This document shows positions 34,492 to 45,200 of a stretch of DNA of 64,000 nucleotides, piece after piece (the stretch's first letter is position 1; every line of letters starts with the position of its first letter). Both the position numbers and the translations under genes were made by a program. Origin of the DNA: Arcobacter sp. (GTDB taxonomy: Bacteria; Campylobacterota; Campylobacteria; Campylobacterales; Sulfurimonadaceae); contig JAGXFN010000006.1 in NCBI GenBank assembly GCA_024637195.1, forward strand, positions 248,001 through 312,000, read 5' to 3'. The notes beneath the pieces are model-generated. The model ran no database searches. It worked only from the letters and a program-made list of their open reading frames with translations, and was not told where the DNA came from.

Positions 34492-36330
34492 TTAGTTTGT
34501 CGTTCTTAGATAACTATTTTGATACAGATATAGCTCCAGTTTTTGAAGTGTATCACTTTTTTCTTCTTCTGTGATAAAAGTTGAGCGCGCAAGAGAATTC
34601 TTTAGCTGGATTAAAATTTGTGTTTCATCATAGCCGAGGCTCGCAATGACTTTAAGCAGACTGCTTGCTTCGTCAATATTCTCAATCATGTAGTCTTCTT
34701 CGCCAATAATAACGCTGCATTCGGTCGGATGGGAGAAGAGGTTGTGGTTCATTCCCAGGGTTTCCTGATAGGCGCCGACGTTGAAAAAACCGAGAAAATA
34801 CTCCTCCTCATCCAAGTCGACATCATGCAGATACAGAGGTGAAGAACTTGAAAAACCGATCTCGCCGTCACTGTCGCAGGTGATGTCCCAGAGATTAGCC
34901 GAGCGAAGTGCAGGTTCATCAAGCTTGTGTAGCGGCATAATAGGAAAACGCTGTCCCAAGCCCCAGTAGTCAGGCAGACTCTGAAAGATAGAAGCGTTGA
35001 TAAGATAGTGCTCTTGTAAACGTATCTGCAGTTTTTCGAGTTCTGTCGTCGGATACCCCTTGGAAAGACGGAGTGCTTTTTTTATAATGACGTGCACCAA
35101 TATTTCGGCGTTTGAGCGGTCTTGCAGGTCGATGTAGCCCAGATCAAAGAGGGTGAAAAGAGATTCCATATGGTCAAGAGAATCGTGCAGGTACTCGATC
35201 GAGTTTTTGGCATTGACAAGTTTATTTAGCTCCAGCAGCTCTTCTATCAAAGGAGGGTTGTTCTCTTTGATACGCAGAGACTTCTCCTGGTGGTCTTGGG
35301 AGAAAAGCTCCAGAACAGGGGTGATCAAGACCGCATGCGAGGCAACGATAAAGCGCCCTGATTCGGTAAATATATCAGGATGTTCGACCCCTTTCTTGTT
35401 CATAATATCGCCCAGCAAGAAGACGACGTCATTAGAAAACTCTTCGATCGTATAGGTACGAAGTCTGTCTGCAGAGTGCTGTGCGTATTCGATGGCCAGG
35501 CCGCCGCCGATATTGATCGCATGCAGCTTTTCAGCACCCATCTTTTTGAGTTCGGCATAGATGTTTCCTGCCTCTCTTAGAGCGCGTTTGAGCGGTGTGA
35601 TATCTTCCATTTGCGAGCCGATATGAAAGTGGACCATATGAAAATGATCCAAAAGATCATTTTCTCTGAGCAGGTGTATCGCCTCCAAAAGCTCTGTCGC
35701 ACTCAGGCCGAATTTTGCATCGCTGCCGCCGCTTTTTGCCCAAACTCCGCTTCCCGAACTGTGCAGACGCAGACGGATTCCGATAGAAGGGATTTTAAGA
35801 TTACATGCTTTTGAGACTTCCACAATGGACTCAAGCTCGGCAAGTCCTTCTATGGTCAGAGTGATATTGTGCCCCATCTGTGCAGCCATAAAGCCCAAAG
35901 AGATCATTTCCGTGTCTTTAAAGCCGTTCACGGTAATGGGTGCGCCCGAAGAGGTCTGTGACATGGCCAAAATAAGCTCTGCCTTGCTGCCGGCCTCAAG
36001 ACCGTAGTTGAAGGCTTTTCCATGGGTGGTGATCGCATCGATAACTTGGGGAAACTGATTGACCTTGAGCGGAAAGACGGCCTTGAAATCACCCTTGTAG
36101 TTCACCTCTTGAATGGAGCGTCTAAAGGTCGTGTAGAGTGTCTCTATCTGCTTTTGGATCAGGTGCGGAAAACGCAGGATTATCGGTCCTCGAAGACCGC
36201 TTTGTCGTATCTCGTTTACAATGCTCAGCAGCGAGGGCTTGCTCAGATGGTTGAGAGTGACCTCAGAATCTTCGATGATGAAGTTGTCATCTCCCCATAT
36301 ATTTATTCCGTAATTATTTATCGGCATCAT
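34492..36330 (-). CDS. speA: Biosynthetic arginine decarboxylase
   Basis: The 612-residue protein is a fold-type III PLP decarboxylase. It has the PLP lysine in FPLKVNQFPQVID, GLEAGSKAELILAM, the glycine loop INIGGGLAIEY and the C-terminal FFNVGAYQETLGMNHNLF. It turns arginine to agmatine, the entry to polyamines. The start is ATG at 36330 with AGGA upstream; the second ATG follows directly. It precedes cysE and lies 59 bases after hisS. Confidence 0.96.
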   Translation of the reverse strand: MMPINNYGINIWGDDNFIIEDSEVTLNHLSKPSLLSIVNEIRQSGLRGPIILRFPHLIQKQIETLYTTFRRSIQEVNYKGDFKAVFPLKVNQFPQVIDAITTHGKAFNYGLEAGSKAELILAMSQTSSGAPITVNGFKDTEMISLGFMAAQMGHNITLTIEGLAELESIVEVSKACNLKIPSIGIRLRLHSSGSGVWAKSGGSDAKFGLSATELLEAIHLLRENDLLDHFHMVHFHIGSQMEDITPLKRALREAGNIYAELKKMGAEKLHAINIGGGLAIEYAQHSADRLRTYTIEEFSNDVVFLLGDIMNKKGVEHPDIFTESGRFIVASHAVLITPVLELFSQDHQEKSLRIKENNPPLIEELLELNKLVNAKNSIEYLHDSLDHMESLFTLFDLGYIDLQDRSNAEILVHVIIKKALRLSKGYPTTELEKLQIRLQEHYLINASIFQSLPDYWGLGQRFPIMPLHKLDEPALRSANLWDITCDSDGEIGFSSSSPLYLHDVDLDEEEYFLGFFNVGAYQETLGMNHNLFSHPTECSVIIGEEDYMIENIDEASSLLKVIASLGYDETQILIQLKNSLARSTFITEEEKSDTLQKLELYLYQNSYLRTTN

Positions 36331-36389
36331 AATGTCCTGTGCATGTGGTTTAGGCTAAAGGTATTTAGAACTCTCAGAAAATATCGCAA

Positions 36390-37604
36390 CTACAGGGCGT
36401 CCTGCGCAATTTTAGACTCTGTTTTATTGACAAGGTCTTTGAGCCAGATAGTGCCACTGTTCAACTCGTTTTCGCCAAGTATAGCGCAGTATCTTGCATT
36501 TGTCTTGTCGGCTGCTTTGAGGTGCGCTTTTAAGTTGCGCGAATTGTACTCTATTGTGACCTTGTCGCTGCGGCGCTTGTTCATGCCGAGTGTATAGAGC
36601 TTGCTGATGGCATGCTCGTCCAAGGCTCCGAAATAGTAGCCCTCGCGGTTAAGCTCCGGCATCTTTATCAGCTCCATCAAGCGCTCAATTCCGATAGCAA
36701 AACCGACAGCAGGGGTAGGGCGCCCGTCTAAGAACTCCACAAGTCTGTCATAGCGGCCGCCGCCGGCGATTGAGGATTGCGCTCCGATCTCTGTGCTGAC
36801 AAACTCAAAGGCTGTTTTGCAGTAATAGTCCAAACCGCGGACAAGGTGCGTGTCGATCTCATAGGCTACAGCCTGCTCATCCAGGTGTGCAGTGAGCGTA
36901 TTGAAATCGTTCTCACAGGCTGCACAGAGATTTTGCATCAGCTTCGGCGCATCGGAATAAAGAGCCTGACATGCTTCATTTTTACAATCAAGCACACGGA
37001 TAGGGTTTGTCGATTTGCGGCGTCGGCAATCCTCGCACAGCTGCGCTTCATGGGCATCCAAAAAGCTAATCAGCTTTTCTCGGTAGAAAGGCATGCAGTT
37101 CTGATCGCCCAAAGAGTTGATCTTGAGTGTGAAGGTGATCCCCAGCGCATCAAAGATATCGCGCACCATCAGGATCAAGGTAAGATCTTCTAAAACAGAA
37201 GCCTCGCCGAAACTTTCACATCCAAACTGATGAAACTGGCGTAAACGTCCCTTTTGCGGGCGCTCGTAACGAAACATCGTACCGTGATAGAAGAGGCGCT
37301 GGGTCTGCTCCTGGCGGTCATATTTGTTCTGGATAAAGGCGCGGACGACGCCGGCGGTGCCTTCTGGGCGTAAGCAGACACTGTTCTCGCCCTTGTCGAC
37401 AAACTGGTACATCTCTTTGCCGACGATATCGCTGCTCTCGCCGACGGCACGCTTAAACAATGCCGTCTCCTCAAGCTGAGGCGTCTCGATAAAACGAAAG
37501 CCGTAGTTTTTGGCGATGCGGCTTGCCGTCTCAATAAAATAACTGAAGCGCTGCGACTCTTCGGGCTCGAGGATGTCATTCATTCCGCGAAGTGAACGGA
37601 TCAT
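36390..37604 (-). CDS. hisS: Histidyl-tRNA synthetase
   Basis: The 404-residue class II synthetase has motif 2 (CLRPEGTAGVVRAF), the histidine-specific signatures LVRGLDYYCKTAFEF and AGGGRYDRLVEFLDG, and the anticodon-binding C-terminal domain. A cysteine pair CEDCRRRK with CKNEACQAL in the insertion may bind zinc, a variation seen in some lineages. It is coupled to tmk by ATGA overlap. Confidence 0.97.
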   Translation of the reverse strand: MIRSLRGMNDILEPEESQRFSYFIETASRIAKNYGFRFIETPQLEETALFKRAVGESSDIVGKEMYQFVDKGENSVCLRPEGTAGVVRAFIQNKYDRQEQTQRLFYHGTMFRYERPQKGRLRQFHQFGCESFGEASVLEDLTLILMVRDIFDALGITFTLKINSLGDQNCMPFYREKLISFLDAHEAQLCEDCRRRKSTNPIRVLDCKNEACQALYSDAPKLMQNLCAACENDFNTLTAHLDEQAVAYEIDTHLVRGLDYYCKTAFEFVSTEIGAQSSIAGGGRYDRLVEFLDGRPTPAVGFAIGIERLMELIKMPELNREGYYFGALDEHAISKLYTLGMNKRRSDKVTIEYNSRNLKAHLKAADKTNARYCAILGENELNSGTIWLKDLVNKTESKIAQDAL

Positions 37605-38182
37605 AGGTTTCCTTTAATAAAATTGTCAATCTGTATGTGAATAGCTTCTATGCTCTCTTCGGCATTGATAAGAAGCGTTTTTAGACCCAGGGTCTTTGCA
37701 ACAAGATGAAGCTGTTCCTGGACATTAAGCATGTACTCGATGCCGCGCTGCTCGATAACATCATGACTTTTCTCGCCCAGACGTGCTATCAGCGTCTCTT
37801 CTTTGATCTGAAACAAGATGATCGCATCTGGCATGATGTTTTGCATCGCAAAACGGTTAAGCTTCTCCAGCCACGCATAATCAAACTGCTTGGAGGCCAG
37901 AGCATAGGCCATCCCTGAGATCAAAGAGCGATCCGAAACGATAAGACGGCCCAGATTAGGTTTAATGACCTGTGAGGCGTGGTTACTGCGGTCTGCCAAA
38001 AAAAGCAGAAGCTCGGTGACCGGACAGAGGTCATCGCTATACAGGACGAGTTCGCGTATCTTACTTCCCAATTCTGTCGCTCCGGGCTCTTTGGTGATGA
38101 TCGCCTGCGGATAGGCTGTTGCTAGGAGTTCTATTTGCGTGCTTTTTCCGCAGGTGTCGATGCCCTCGACTACAATGTACAT
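37601..38182 (-). CDS. tmk: Thymidylate kinase
   Basis: The 193-residue P-loop kinase has EGIDTCGKSTQIELL, VSDRSLISGMAYA (the DRx motif, with DR in VSDRS) and a lid region. It phosphorylates dTMP for DNA synthesis. The P-loop reads DTCGKST where many homologues have DGAGKST, a conservative change. It overlaps coaD by 13 bases and hisS by four. Confidence 0.95.
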   Translation of the reverse strand: MYIVVEGIDTCGKSTQIELLATAYPQAIITKEPGATELGSKIRELVLYSDDLCPVTELLLFLADRSNHASQVIKPNLGRLIVSDRSLISGMAYALASKQFDYAWLEKLNRFAMQNIMPDAIILFQIKEETLIARLGEKSHDVIEQRGIEYMLNVQEQLHLVAKTLGLKTLLINAEESIEAIHIQIDNFIKGNL

Positions 38183-38658
38183 ACAGTCATCTCTTTGATC
38201 ATTCCCTCGACCTTGGCCGGTAAAAGGTGGGAGGTTTTGCCATTAAACTTCAGCATATTGCGTACGATGGAGGAGCTGATAAAGGCATGTTTTAGGTTTG
38301 GCATAAGATAAACCGTCTCTATTGAAGCATCCAAAGAGTTGTTCAAGTAGCCAAGCTGAAGTTCGTATTCAAAGTCACTTACCGCACGTAGCCCGCGTAT
38401 CAGGATAGAAGCATTCTGCATGGCAGCAAACTCCACCGTAAGGTTGTCAAAAGACAAGACTTCGACGTTTTCTAGATGCGAGGTGGCCGCTTTTGCCATC
38501 TCGACGCGCTGATTAAGGGTAAAGAGCGGTTTTTTCTCATGAGAGTCCGCAACAGCGATAACTAGGGAGTCAAAAAGATTGAGTGCACGGACGACAATAT
38601 CATAATGGCCGTTGGTGATGGGATCGAATGTGCCCGGATATAAAGCAATTTTAGTCAT
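38170..38658 (-). CDS. coaD: Phosphopantetheine adenylyltransferase
   Basis: The 162-residue protein has the nucleotidyltransferase motif YPGTFDPITNGHYDIV with T/HxGH, LIRGLRAVSDFEYE and ISSSIVRNM. It adenylates phosphopantetheine, the step after CoaBC (17.7 kb). I chose ATG at 38658 (GGAGC five bases upstream); an in-frame ATG at 38691 would add 11 residues inside ubiX. Confidence 0.97.
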   Translation of the reverse strand: MTKIALYPGTFDPITNGHYDIVVRALNLFDSLVIAVADSHEKKPLFTLNQRVEMAKAATSHLENVEVLSFDNLTVEFAAMQNASILIRGLRAVSDFEYELQLGYLNNSLDASIETVYLMPNLKHAFISSSIVRNMLKFNGKTSHLLPAKVEGMIKEMTVCTL

Positions 38659-39190
38659 CGCTGCTCCATCGTTGGTATAGATTGTGTTCAAGGCCTAAAA
38701 GGTCAAACCATTTACCGATAAAGAAATCTTCCATCTCATCGACAGAAGTTATATTGGCATAATAAGCAGCAACCGGAGGCGCAATTATAACGCCAAGTCG
38801 GGAGAGTTTCAACATGTTCTCCAAAGCGATCGCAGAAAAAGGCATTTCTCTCGGTGCTAGCAGGAGTTTTTTGTTTTCTTTTATCATCACACTCGCCGCC
38901 CGCGTGATGAGATCGTCCGCAATCCCGCAGGCGATCTTTGCCAGGGTATTCATACTGCAGGGGGTGATCATCATGATATCTGCACCGTATGAGCCTGAAG
39001 CGATTGAAGCCCCGATATCGCTGTTTTTATATTCTTTAATATCAGTTTCTTTGTCCAGCACTACTTTCGCATGTTCGGATATTACCAGATGTCTTTGCAT
39101 AGCCTCCGGAAGCGCTTTTAAGACATTCAATCCGATATGCGCACCGCTGGCACCGCTGATAGCGACAATGATCTTTTGATGACTCGGCAT
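38651..39190 (-). CDS. ubiX: UbiX-family flavin prenyltransferase
   Basis: The 179-residue flavoprotein has the FMN-binding AISGASGAHIGLNVLKAL, TPCSMNTLAKIACGIADDLI and LLAPREMPFSAIALENML. UbiX makes the prenylated FMN used by UbiD-type decarboxylases in quinone synthesis. It overlaps coaD by eight bases; flgA lies 33 bases upstream. Confidence 0.95.
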   Translation of the reverse strand: MPSHQKIIVAISGASGAHIGLNVLKALPEAMQRHLVISEHAKVVLDKETDIKEYKNSDIGASIASGSYGADIMMITPCSMNTLAKIACGIADDLITRAASVMIKENKKLLLAPREMPFSAIALENMLKLSRLGVIIAPPVAAYYANITSVDEMEDFFIGKWFDLLGLEHNLYQRWSSDD

Positions 39191-39223
39191 CTTGCTTCCT
39201 CGCTGTGTGCTATAGCACGGATA

Positions 39224-40096
39224 TTACTCTATTTCTACAAGACTCTTGCCGATAACTTTTGCTTTAAGGCGCTGCTTGTCTGATTTTTGGATTAAAACGA
39301 TATCTCCGATTTGACCGTCCTGTAGACTTTTTGCCTGAAATTCCAGGTGCACGTTGCCGCTGATCATACGGGCATAAACCGTCTTGTTTTTAAGAACAGA
39401 TGGCACGGTCTCAAAATCTTTTTCATACACGATCTTGCCTTCGTGTAAACGCTTTTTTGCACGGATATCATTCTCGTCCAGCGCTCTTAAGATCGAGCCG
39501 TTTAAACGTTCAAAAGGCTCATTCGTATAGACCAGATCAATAGGTTTTAGAATATTACCGCGATTTATGTTATGACTTGCTTTAAAAAGTTTGACGTTTG
39601 CATGAATCTCATAGCTTATAAAGAAGCGTTTTTTAGATTTTGGGACATTTAGCTGCAGGGTCGATTTTTTGTACTGATAGGCCTTGGGTTTAAAGTTGAG
39701 CACATACTCTGCCGGAAGGTTTTGCATGAAACTGTGCAGCTGAAAAGTAATAGATGCGATCTGCATCGAAGGATAATAAGAAAGATAATAGGCTTTGATC
39801 TTTTCTTTTAAAGGAGTCAGGTCCAATGATGTGGCACGCTTGAAATGAATAATGCCCTGACTCTTGTCTTCAAGAAGAATATCGTGTTCTTTGAAAGTTT
39901 GTATCAAAACGGCCGAAGAGAATGATTTTTTATACCGGTGTCTGGCAAATTTATAGATACTGAAATCATCTTTGATCTGAGGAAAAATAGCAGAAGCATT
40001 CAGCTCTTGGCTTGAAATGGTGTAATCGGCTTTTAAGTCTGCAGAAAATACACAGATGCAAAAAAAGCTAAGTAAAAGGAGGGTTTTTAAAAGCAA
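39224..40096 (-). CDS. flgA: Flagellar P-ring chaperone FlgA
   Basis: The 290-residue protein starts with a signal peptide (about residues 1-19). The C-terminal SAF-type domain (about 160-290) has NINRGNILKPIDLVYTNEPF, AKKRLHEGKIVYEKDFETVP and LEFQAKSLQDGQIGDIVLIQK (in parts), the FlgA pattern. It helps P-ring assembly in the periplasm. The start is TTG at 40096 with a purine-rich GAAGAG just before it. The N-terminal part is longer than in E. coli FlgA. No sigma-54 promoter is seen upstream. Confidence 0.92.
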   Translation of the reverse strand: MLLKTLLLLSFFCICVFSADLKADYTISSQELNASAIFPQIKDDFSIYKFARHRYKKSFSSAVLIQTFKEHDILLEDKSQGIIHFKRATSLDLTPLKEKIKAYYLSYYPSMQIASITFQLHSFMQNLPAEYVLNFKPKAYQYKKSTLQLNVPKSKKRFFISYEIHANVKLFKASHNINRGNILKPIDLVYTNEPFERLNGSILRALDENDIRAKKRLHEGKIVYEKDFETVPSVLKNKTVYARMISGNVHLEFQAKSLQDGQIGDIVLIQKSDKQRLKAKVIGKSLVEIE

Positions 40097-40306
40097 TACT
40101 CTTCTTCTCTTTTGTTGATATTAAGCCATTGTAACATAAAAAGATTCCTCATAGCTTCGCTGATGCGGTTGCGCACCGAATAAAATAGAACTGTAACTCC
40201 TAAGATCTTATTTATATGTTTAATTAAATTATAATTTGTTTATTTATATTTCAGTTAAGGGAAGAATTATACAATACGCTATAAATATTAAAACAAGGGG
40301 TTTTCA

Positions 40307-41590
40307 ATGAAAAAAGGTTTCAATGCTTCGATTATAGCGGCTACTGTCGTTCTCTTTAGCGCCTGCGGTGGTGGTAGTGGCGGCAGCAGCAGTACAGAAA
40401 GTGCGGTCAGCTATCCGCCGCTGACAGGTAAGTTTATTGATTCTCATGTTATAGGGCTAGCCTACGACTGTTCTTCTGGTGGCAAAGGAGTGACAAATGA
40501 AACGGGCGAGTACACGTGCAAGAGTAATGACGAGGTGACATTTCTACTGGGCAAATATGTGATAGGAAGGTGTGCGGCAAATGAAACAGTGACGCCTTAT
40601 ACGCTTTACTACTACAACAGTACAGCAGCCATCAATGTGGCACAACTGCTGCAAACGATCGACAGTGACAATGATCCTTCCAACGGAATCACTATACCCG
40701 AGGGCTTTTCTGAACTTGACAATGTCACCGTAAGACCGCTGGATGCTTCATTTGATATGCAGATCCAAGCAGCGCTTTCAAAAACGCTGATAGACGGAAA
40801 AATGGCACAAAACCATCTTAACGGGACATTGAGCCTTCCTTCTGCAGAGACTGGATACACCGCTGGCTGGCTAGAGGGAAGAACGCTTTATTCAGTAATT
40901 AAAGACATCAATGATGCAGACAAAGACGGCGGGATAACCGACTGGGTACTGCAGGCTGAAAAATATGAAAATGGATACAGATCGCTGGATCTTCTAGCAG
41001 ATGGAACTTTTGAAGCAACAAGTGACACATTTGGGATCAACTCCGGTATCTTAACTATTAATGAGGGTTCTGTCTTGGTGACAAAAAGAATTATTGCAGC
41101 CGACATGACAAGAATTTCGCAACGGGCAACGGTTGATGGAAATGACACCAATAAAACCGAATATGAATTTTATAATAAAAAAGATGCGGAAGAGTATATC
41201 ATGCATATGAGCTATCCCTGTGCCTGCGGTGTATTTACGGATATCTTTATAGACGAGAACACCCTTTATTCGGTGATAAAAGATACCGAAGACCACGACA
41301 AAGACGGCAGTACGACAGATTGGATCTTGCTTGCAGAAAAATATGAAAACGGCCATAGGCTGCTTGATTATACTGCGGATGGTATTTTTGAAGTGACAAC
41401 CGACACCTATGAGATCATTGAGGGCATTTTAAAGATCAGCAGAGGTGACACATGGATAACAAAAACAATCAACGAAGTAAGTGCAGTTAAAATCATCGAA
41501 ACAGTCGCTTCGAGTTCGGGGGGAGCAGATAAAACAGTCTATGAATTTTATAACAAAGCAGAGGCGGAAGCATATATGAATACATTGTAA
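40307..41590 (+). CDS. Lipoprotein with two internal repeats, function unknown
   Basis: The 427-residue protein has a signal with lipobox LFSAC (lipid-modified C20), then a glycine/serine linker. Residues 35-185 resemble no fold I know, with a calcium-like DSDNDPSNG loop at 119-127. Two repeats of about 109 residues follow, at 190-298 and 316-424. Each starts TLYSVIKD, has a DKDG-type acidic loop, TDW, AEKYENG and ends EFYNK. The ribosome site AAGGGG is seven bases before ATG. It is a single gene flanked by flgA (divergent) and tRNA-Leu (convergent). An outer-membrane or surface location is likely. Confidence 0.9.
   Translation: MKKGFNASIIAATVVLFSACGGGSGGSSSTESAVSYPPLTGKFIDSHVIGLAYDCSSGGKGVTNETGEYTCKSNDEVTFLLGKYVIGRCAANETVTPYTLYYYNSTAAINVAQLLQTIDSDNDPSNGITIPEGFSELDNVTVRPLDASFDMQIQAALSKTLIDGKMAQNHLNGTLSLPSAETGYTAGWLEGRTLYSVIKDINDADKDGGITDWVLQAEKYENGYRSLDLLADGTFEATSDTFGINSGILTINEGSVLVTKRIIAADMTRISQRATVDGNDTNKTEYEFYNKKDAEEYIMHMSYPCACGVFTDIFIDENTLYSVIKDTEDHDKDGSTTDWILLAEKYENGHRLLDYTADGIFEVTTDTYEIIEGILKISRGDTWITKTINEVSAVKIIETVASSSGGADKTVYEFYNKAEAEAYMNTL
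40874..41578 (+). repeat. Two tandem 109-codon repeats in the lipoprotein gene
   Basis: Codons 190-298 (40874-41200) and 316-424 (41252-41578) encode similar units sharing TLYSVIKD, DKDG, TDW, AEKYENG and EFYNK. The DNA has diverged, so this is an old internal duplication rather than a slippage repeat. Confidence 0.85.
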
Positions 41591-41615
41591 GATCAGAAAT
41601 AGCAAAAATAAAGGG

Positions 41616-41700
41616 TGGTACCGCCGGGCGGACTTGAACCGCCACGCCCGAAAGCATCGGATTTTGAATCCGACGTGTCTACCGATTTCACCACGGCGGC
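41616..41700 (-). tRNA. tRNA-Leu (anticodon CAA)
   Basis: The 85-base cloverleaf runs from 41700 to 41616 on the minus strand, with acceptor stem GCCGCCG/CGGCGGT, discriminator A and an encoded CCA end. The anticodon arm is TCGGA-TTCAAAA-TCCGA, giving anticodon CAA. A long variable arm and GGTTCAAGTCC T-arm fit a class II leucine tRNA. The pair at the acceptor end is G-U. Confidence 0.95.
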
Positions 41701-41714
41701 ATGAAGAGGGCGGA

Positions 41715-41720
41715 ATTATA
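41715..41720 (-). promoter_or_regulatory. tRNA-Leu promoter -10 box
   Basis: TATAAT on the minus strand, 14 bases upstream of the mature 5' end. No clear -35 box is seen. Confidence 0.5.
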
Positions 41721-41754
41721 TGTGCACAATGCTTAAAGCGGGGTAAAATAGTTT

Positions 41755-42045
41755 TTATTTAGAATCTGCAACCGATTCTTTGAAATTTTTCCCGACTTTG
41801 AACTTGACAATTTTTGTCTCTTCTACTTCAATGCTCTCACCTGTACGGGGATTGCGAGCACTTCTGGCGGGACGAAGCGTCGTACTGAAGCTTCCAAATC
41901 CGTTGAAATTAATCGTTCTCTCCTCTTTCATCGCTTCTACAATAGTCTCCAGCAGAGCTTCTATAGCAGCTTCTGCATCAACCTTGGCTAAAGAAGCTTT
42001 ACCCGCAACGGACGCAATAAGTTCTGATTTTTTGAGTATTGACAT
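41755..42045 (-). CDS. hup: HU family DNA-binding protein
   Basis: The 96-residue protein starts MSILKKSELIASVAGK and has the HU beta-arm signature GFGSFSTTLRPARSARNPRTGE. It binds and bends DNA as a nucleoid protein. AGGAG lies eight bases before ATG, and a TATAAT box at 42072-42077 serves as a promoter. It is transcribed away from flgL. Confidence 0.96.
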   Translation of the reverse strand: MSILKKSELIASVAGKASLAKVDAEAAIEALLETIVEAMKEERTINFNGFGSFSTTLRPARSARNPRTGESIEVEETKIVKFKVGKNFKESVADSK

Positions 42046-42144
42046 TTTTGGCTCCTCTTTAAAAATACAAAATTATAGTGCATGATGACTTTAAAAATTA
42101 CCAAAAAAGCCGATATATAGTCTAGATCATGAAAAAATAGATTA

Positions 42145-42160
42145 TGGAACTTATTTTGCT
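42145..42160 (+). promoter_or_regulatory. Sigma-54 (RpoN) promoter of flgL
   Basis: TGGAAC at the -24 position and TTGCT at the -12 position have GG and GC exactly ten bases apart, the sigma-54 spacing. The site is 50 bases upstream of the ATG. In Campylobacterota the late hook and hook-filament genes use RpoN, which fits. Confidence 0.75.
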
Positions 42161-42209
42161 TTACATAGACAAAATTTGAGTTACTGTTTGGAATTAGCGG
42201 AGGTACGAT

Positions 42210-45200
42210 ATGCGTGCGACATTAAGCGGATACTATAGAAATTTACAGTTTGACCAGACCAAGACAGCCAAAGAGCTCTTCGACGTCACCAAGCAGATCT
42301 CATCCGGACAAAAGATTCAGTATGCGCATGAAGACACCTCTACCTTCATAGGTACGATGCGCCTTGACAACGAAGTGACGACCCTGACTCAAGTTAAACA
42401 AAATGCCCAAAAAGCGCTTCAATTCAGCACTAATACTGACACCACTATGAACGAGATGACAAAACTTCTTGATGTTATGAAAACAAAACTTATTGCAGCG
42501 GCAAGTGAATCCAACAGTCCTGGAAGTTTAAAAGCTATTGCCGCAGAACTTAGAGCCTTGGAAAACAATATGTTTCAATTGGCGAACACCTCTATCGATG
42601 GAAAATACCTGTTCTCAGGCTCAGCGACAACAACAAAAGCTATTGATGAAAATGGCGTTTATCAGGGCAACGCGGAAGATATGAAGGCAATGCTTGGTTC
42701 TGGTATCAATCAAAAATTCAATGTCAATGGGGCGGATCTGTTTTTGGGAGATGAAAATGCTACCCGACGCAAGATATCTACAAATATTCCTCAACTCAAT
42801 CAACGCTTATTACACTCCGATATTATGAATGGCGTTGACATGCCTGCACGAAACGAATACATAAAAGGAAGTGATGCGTTAAGAGATCTGATGGGAGACA
42901 GCGACAGTGAAGTCGATGATATCAACACAAAACACAACTTTTATATACGGGGTACAGGCCATGACGGCACCTCTTTTAAAAGCATTATTAGGTTGAAAGA
43001 TACCGATACGGTAGATAGTTTGATGAAAAAGATCGGCGAAGCATACGGGAATACTCCGGGCAACAGCATCGTGAATGTTACGATTAATAATCATGGACAA
43101 TTTGAGATAGAAGACAAGATCAACGGTTCAAGCAAATTGGACTTTCATATGACAGCATCAAGTTCTATTGCATATGAACCCGGCATCTTGGCGACAGGCA
43201 TTGGCGGCACGAGCGAATTTACATTTCCAACCATATTTGACACCTCTACACCTCCTGTGCGCATCGCGCCTCCTTTGAAAACAGACGATCAGATCTATAT
43301 AAACGGAGAAGTCTTTACCGTAGCAAGTGTCGTTGACAACAACCCTCTTGAAACAGTAACCGTTAATGAAGTGATTACCAACTCTTTTACAGATGTGCAA
43401 GTGCTAAAAACAACAGGTCTGGATGTGAATGATGATCTGGCCGGCAATTATGAATTTAACAGACATGGCGTGCCGATCAAAGACTTTAGCAACAGCAACT
43501 ATACACAGTATACGCAAGCCATGAACCTGGAACAGGACATGTTCAATCAAAACAAGTTCACCTTGTCCGGCGATTTTATTACAAAAGAAGGTGCTATTGC
43601 CGGACAGTATACGCTTTTGACGGACGTCTTTGCTTCTGAGCTTAAAAGCATTGAATTTACGGGTGTAGATACAGATGGAGCAGCGCTTGTCGCCCCAAGT
43701 TTTTTTGACATAACTGCAAATAAAACCGTAAATGATTTGCTCAAAGAGATATATGCCGCTTTTGATCCAAACGACAGTGGTGTCTTAAGTGTAGGCTTTT
43801 CAGATGGAAAAATTCAAATTGGGAAAAGAGATACGTTTGACTTTACTGCGACTCAGCCCGCACTTTTGGGCACGGATATTGTCAACCTGGCCCAGTTTAA
43901 TCAAAACTATACGCCGATCAATGGCGACAAAATATATTTTGAGGGTGATCCAAAGCCTTACACGATTTTGGATGCCTCAGGCTTTCCGCAGGTACAGCTA
44001 AGCGAAAATCTCAATCAAAGCGTAGCCTCGAATGCAAAAGTCACTTTGAGCACGTTCAGAAATAACGACGTTGATATTCAGCTCGAGGCCTATGGTATTA
44101 CAGGGGGCGCTGCGGCAGCCGCGATAGCTGTGCCGCCTTTAGGTGTGATAAAAGGCTTGCCTTCTGACTCTGGAGTGACCTACGACGAGGCCCGATTTAT
44201 GCAAGACAACAACAAGTTGATCGGTGATGTGTCGCAGATAGTAAAACACGGAGTAACGGACAGCGACGGGAATGATATCAGCAATCAGTTTGCGGTAGAC
44301 AAGACGAAGCTGGTAGATGTCGCAGGCATTAATAGCTTTGGTCTTAGCGGTGCAGAAAATACACTCTCTTTTACGGGCGCGAATATTGACGGAAAACCTT
44401 TTGAAGTGACGATCAACTTAAAAAATGACGAAACTACTGTCACGCAGAGCAACCCTCCTTTGACTGATTTTCAGGCAAAAGCTTATTTTTCAGTCACTGA
44501 CAGCTCTGTAAACCCGCCTGTCACAACCGAGTATCCGATTTTTGATGCCAACTTTACCGACAATAATATAAATGGACAGTTTGACTCCGGGATAGACGCC
44601 GAGGTATTGACAGCCGGTGACAAAATGACATATAAGCAGCTCAATGATATTATAAATATGATTGTGACGAAGCAGTTGCCTCAAGATGCTGACGCAACGA
44701 ATGCGATTGATTTCAATGAATATGTCACGGCAATTAAAACTTCTCAGAATTATGCATCAACATCATTGGATGAAAAGGGACGCATTGTCTTTGAACAAAA
44801 AAACGTTGCTTCGACGCAGGCGAGTATAACACTGGCCGATACCAATGCTTCAGATTTTTCAGCGCCTGCTTCAGTGTTAAGTTTTAACACAAATAATACG
44901 GTCACCGTCAGTGACCCTAAAACGGATTTCTTTGCACAGCTTAATGCCGTCATCTCATCCGTTGAAGCCGGACGGATAAGAGCAGACGGAACTCAAGATG
45001 ATCCGAGAAACATTGGCATTCAAAACTCACTCACTGTTCTTGACGATCTGAGCGAACATATGTTTAGTCAGCACGCTATAGCCGGAACACAGTCACAAAC
45101 GCTCCAGCGGACAACGGACAGGACTGACATGCTGATCATAACAACACAGACATTGCGCTCCGAGACCATAGATGTTGACTTTGCCCAGGCCTCGCTGGAG

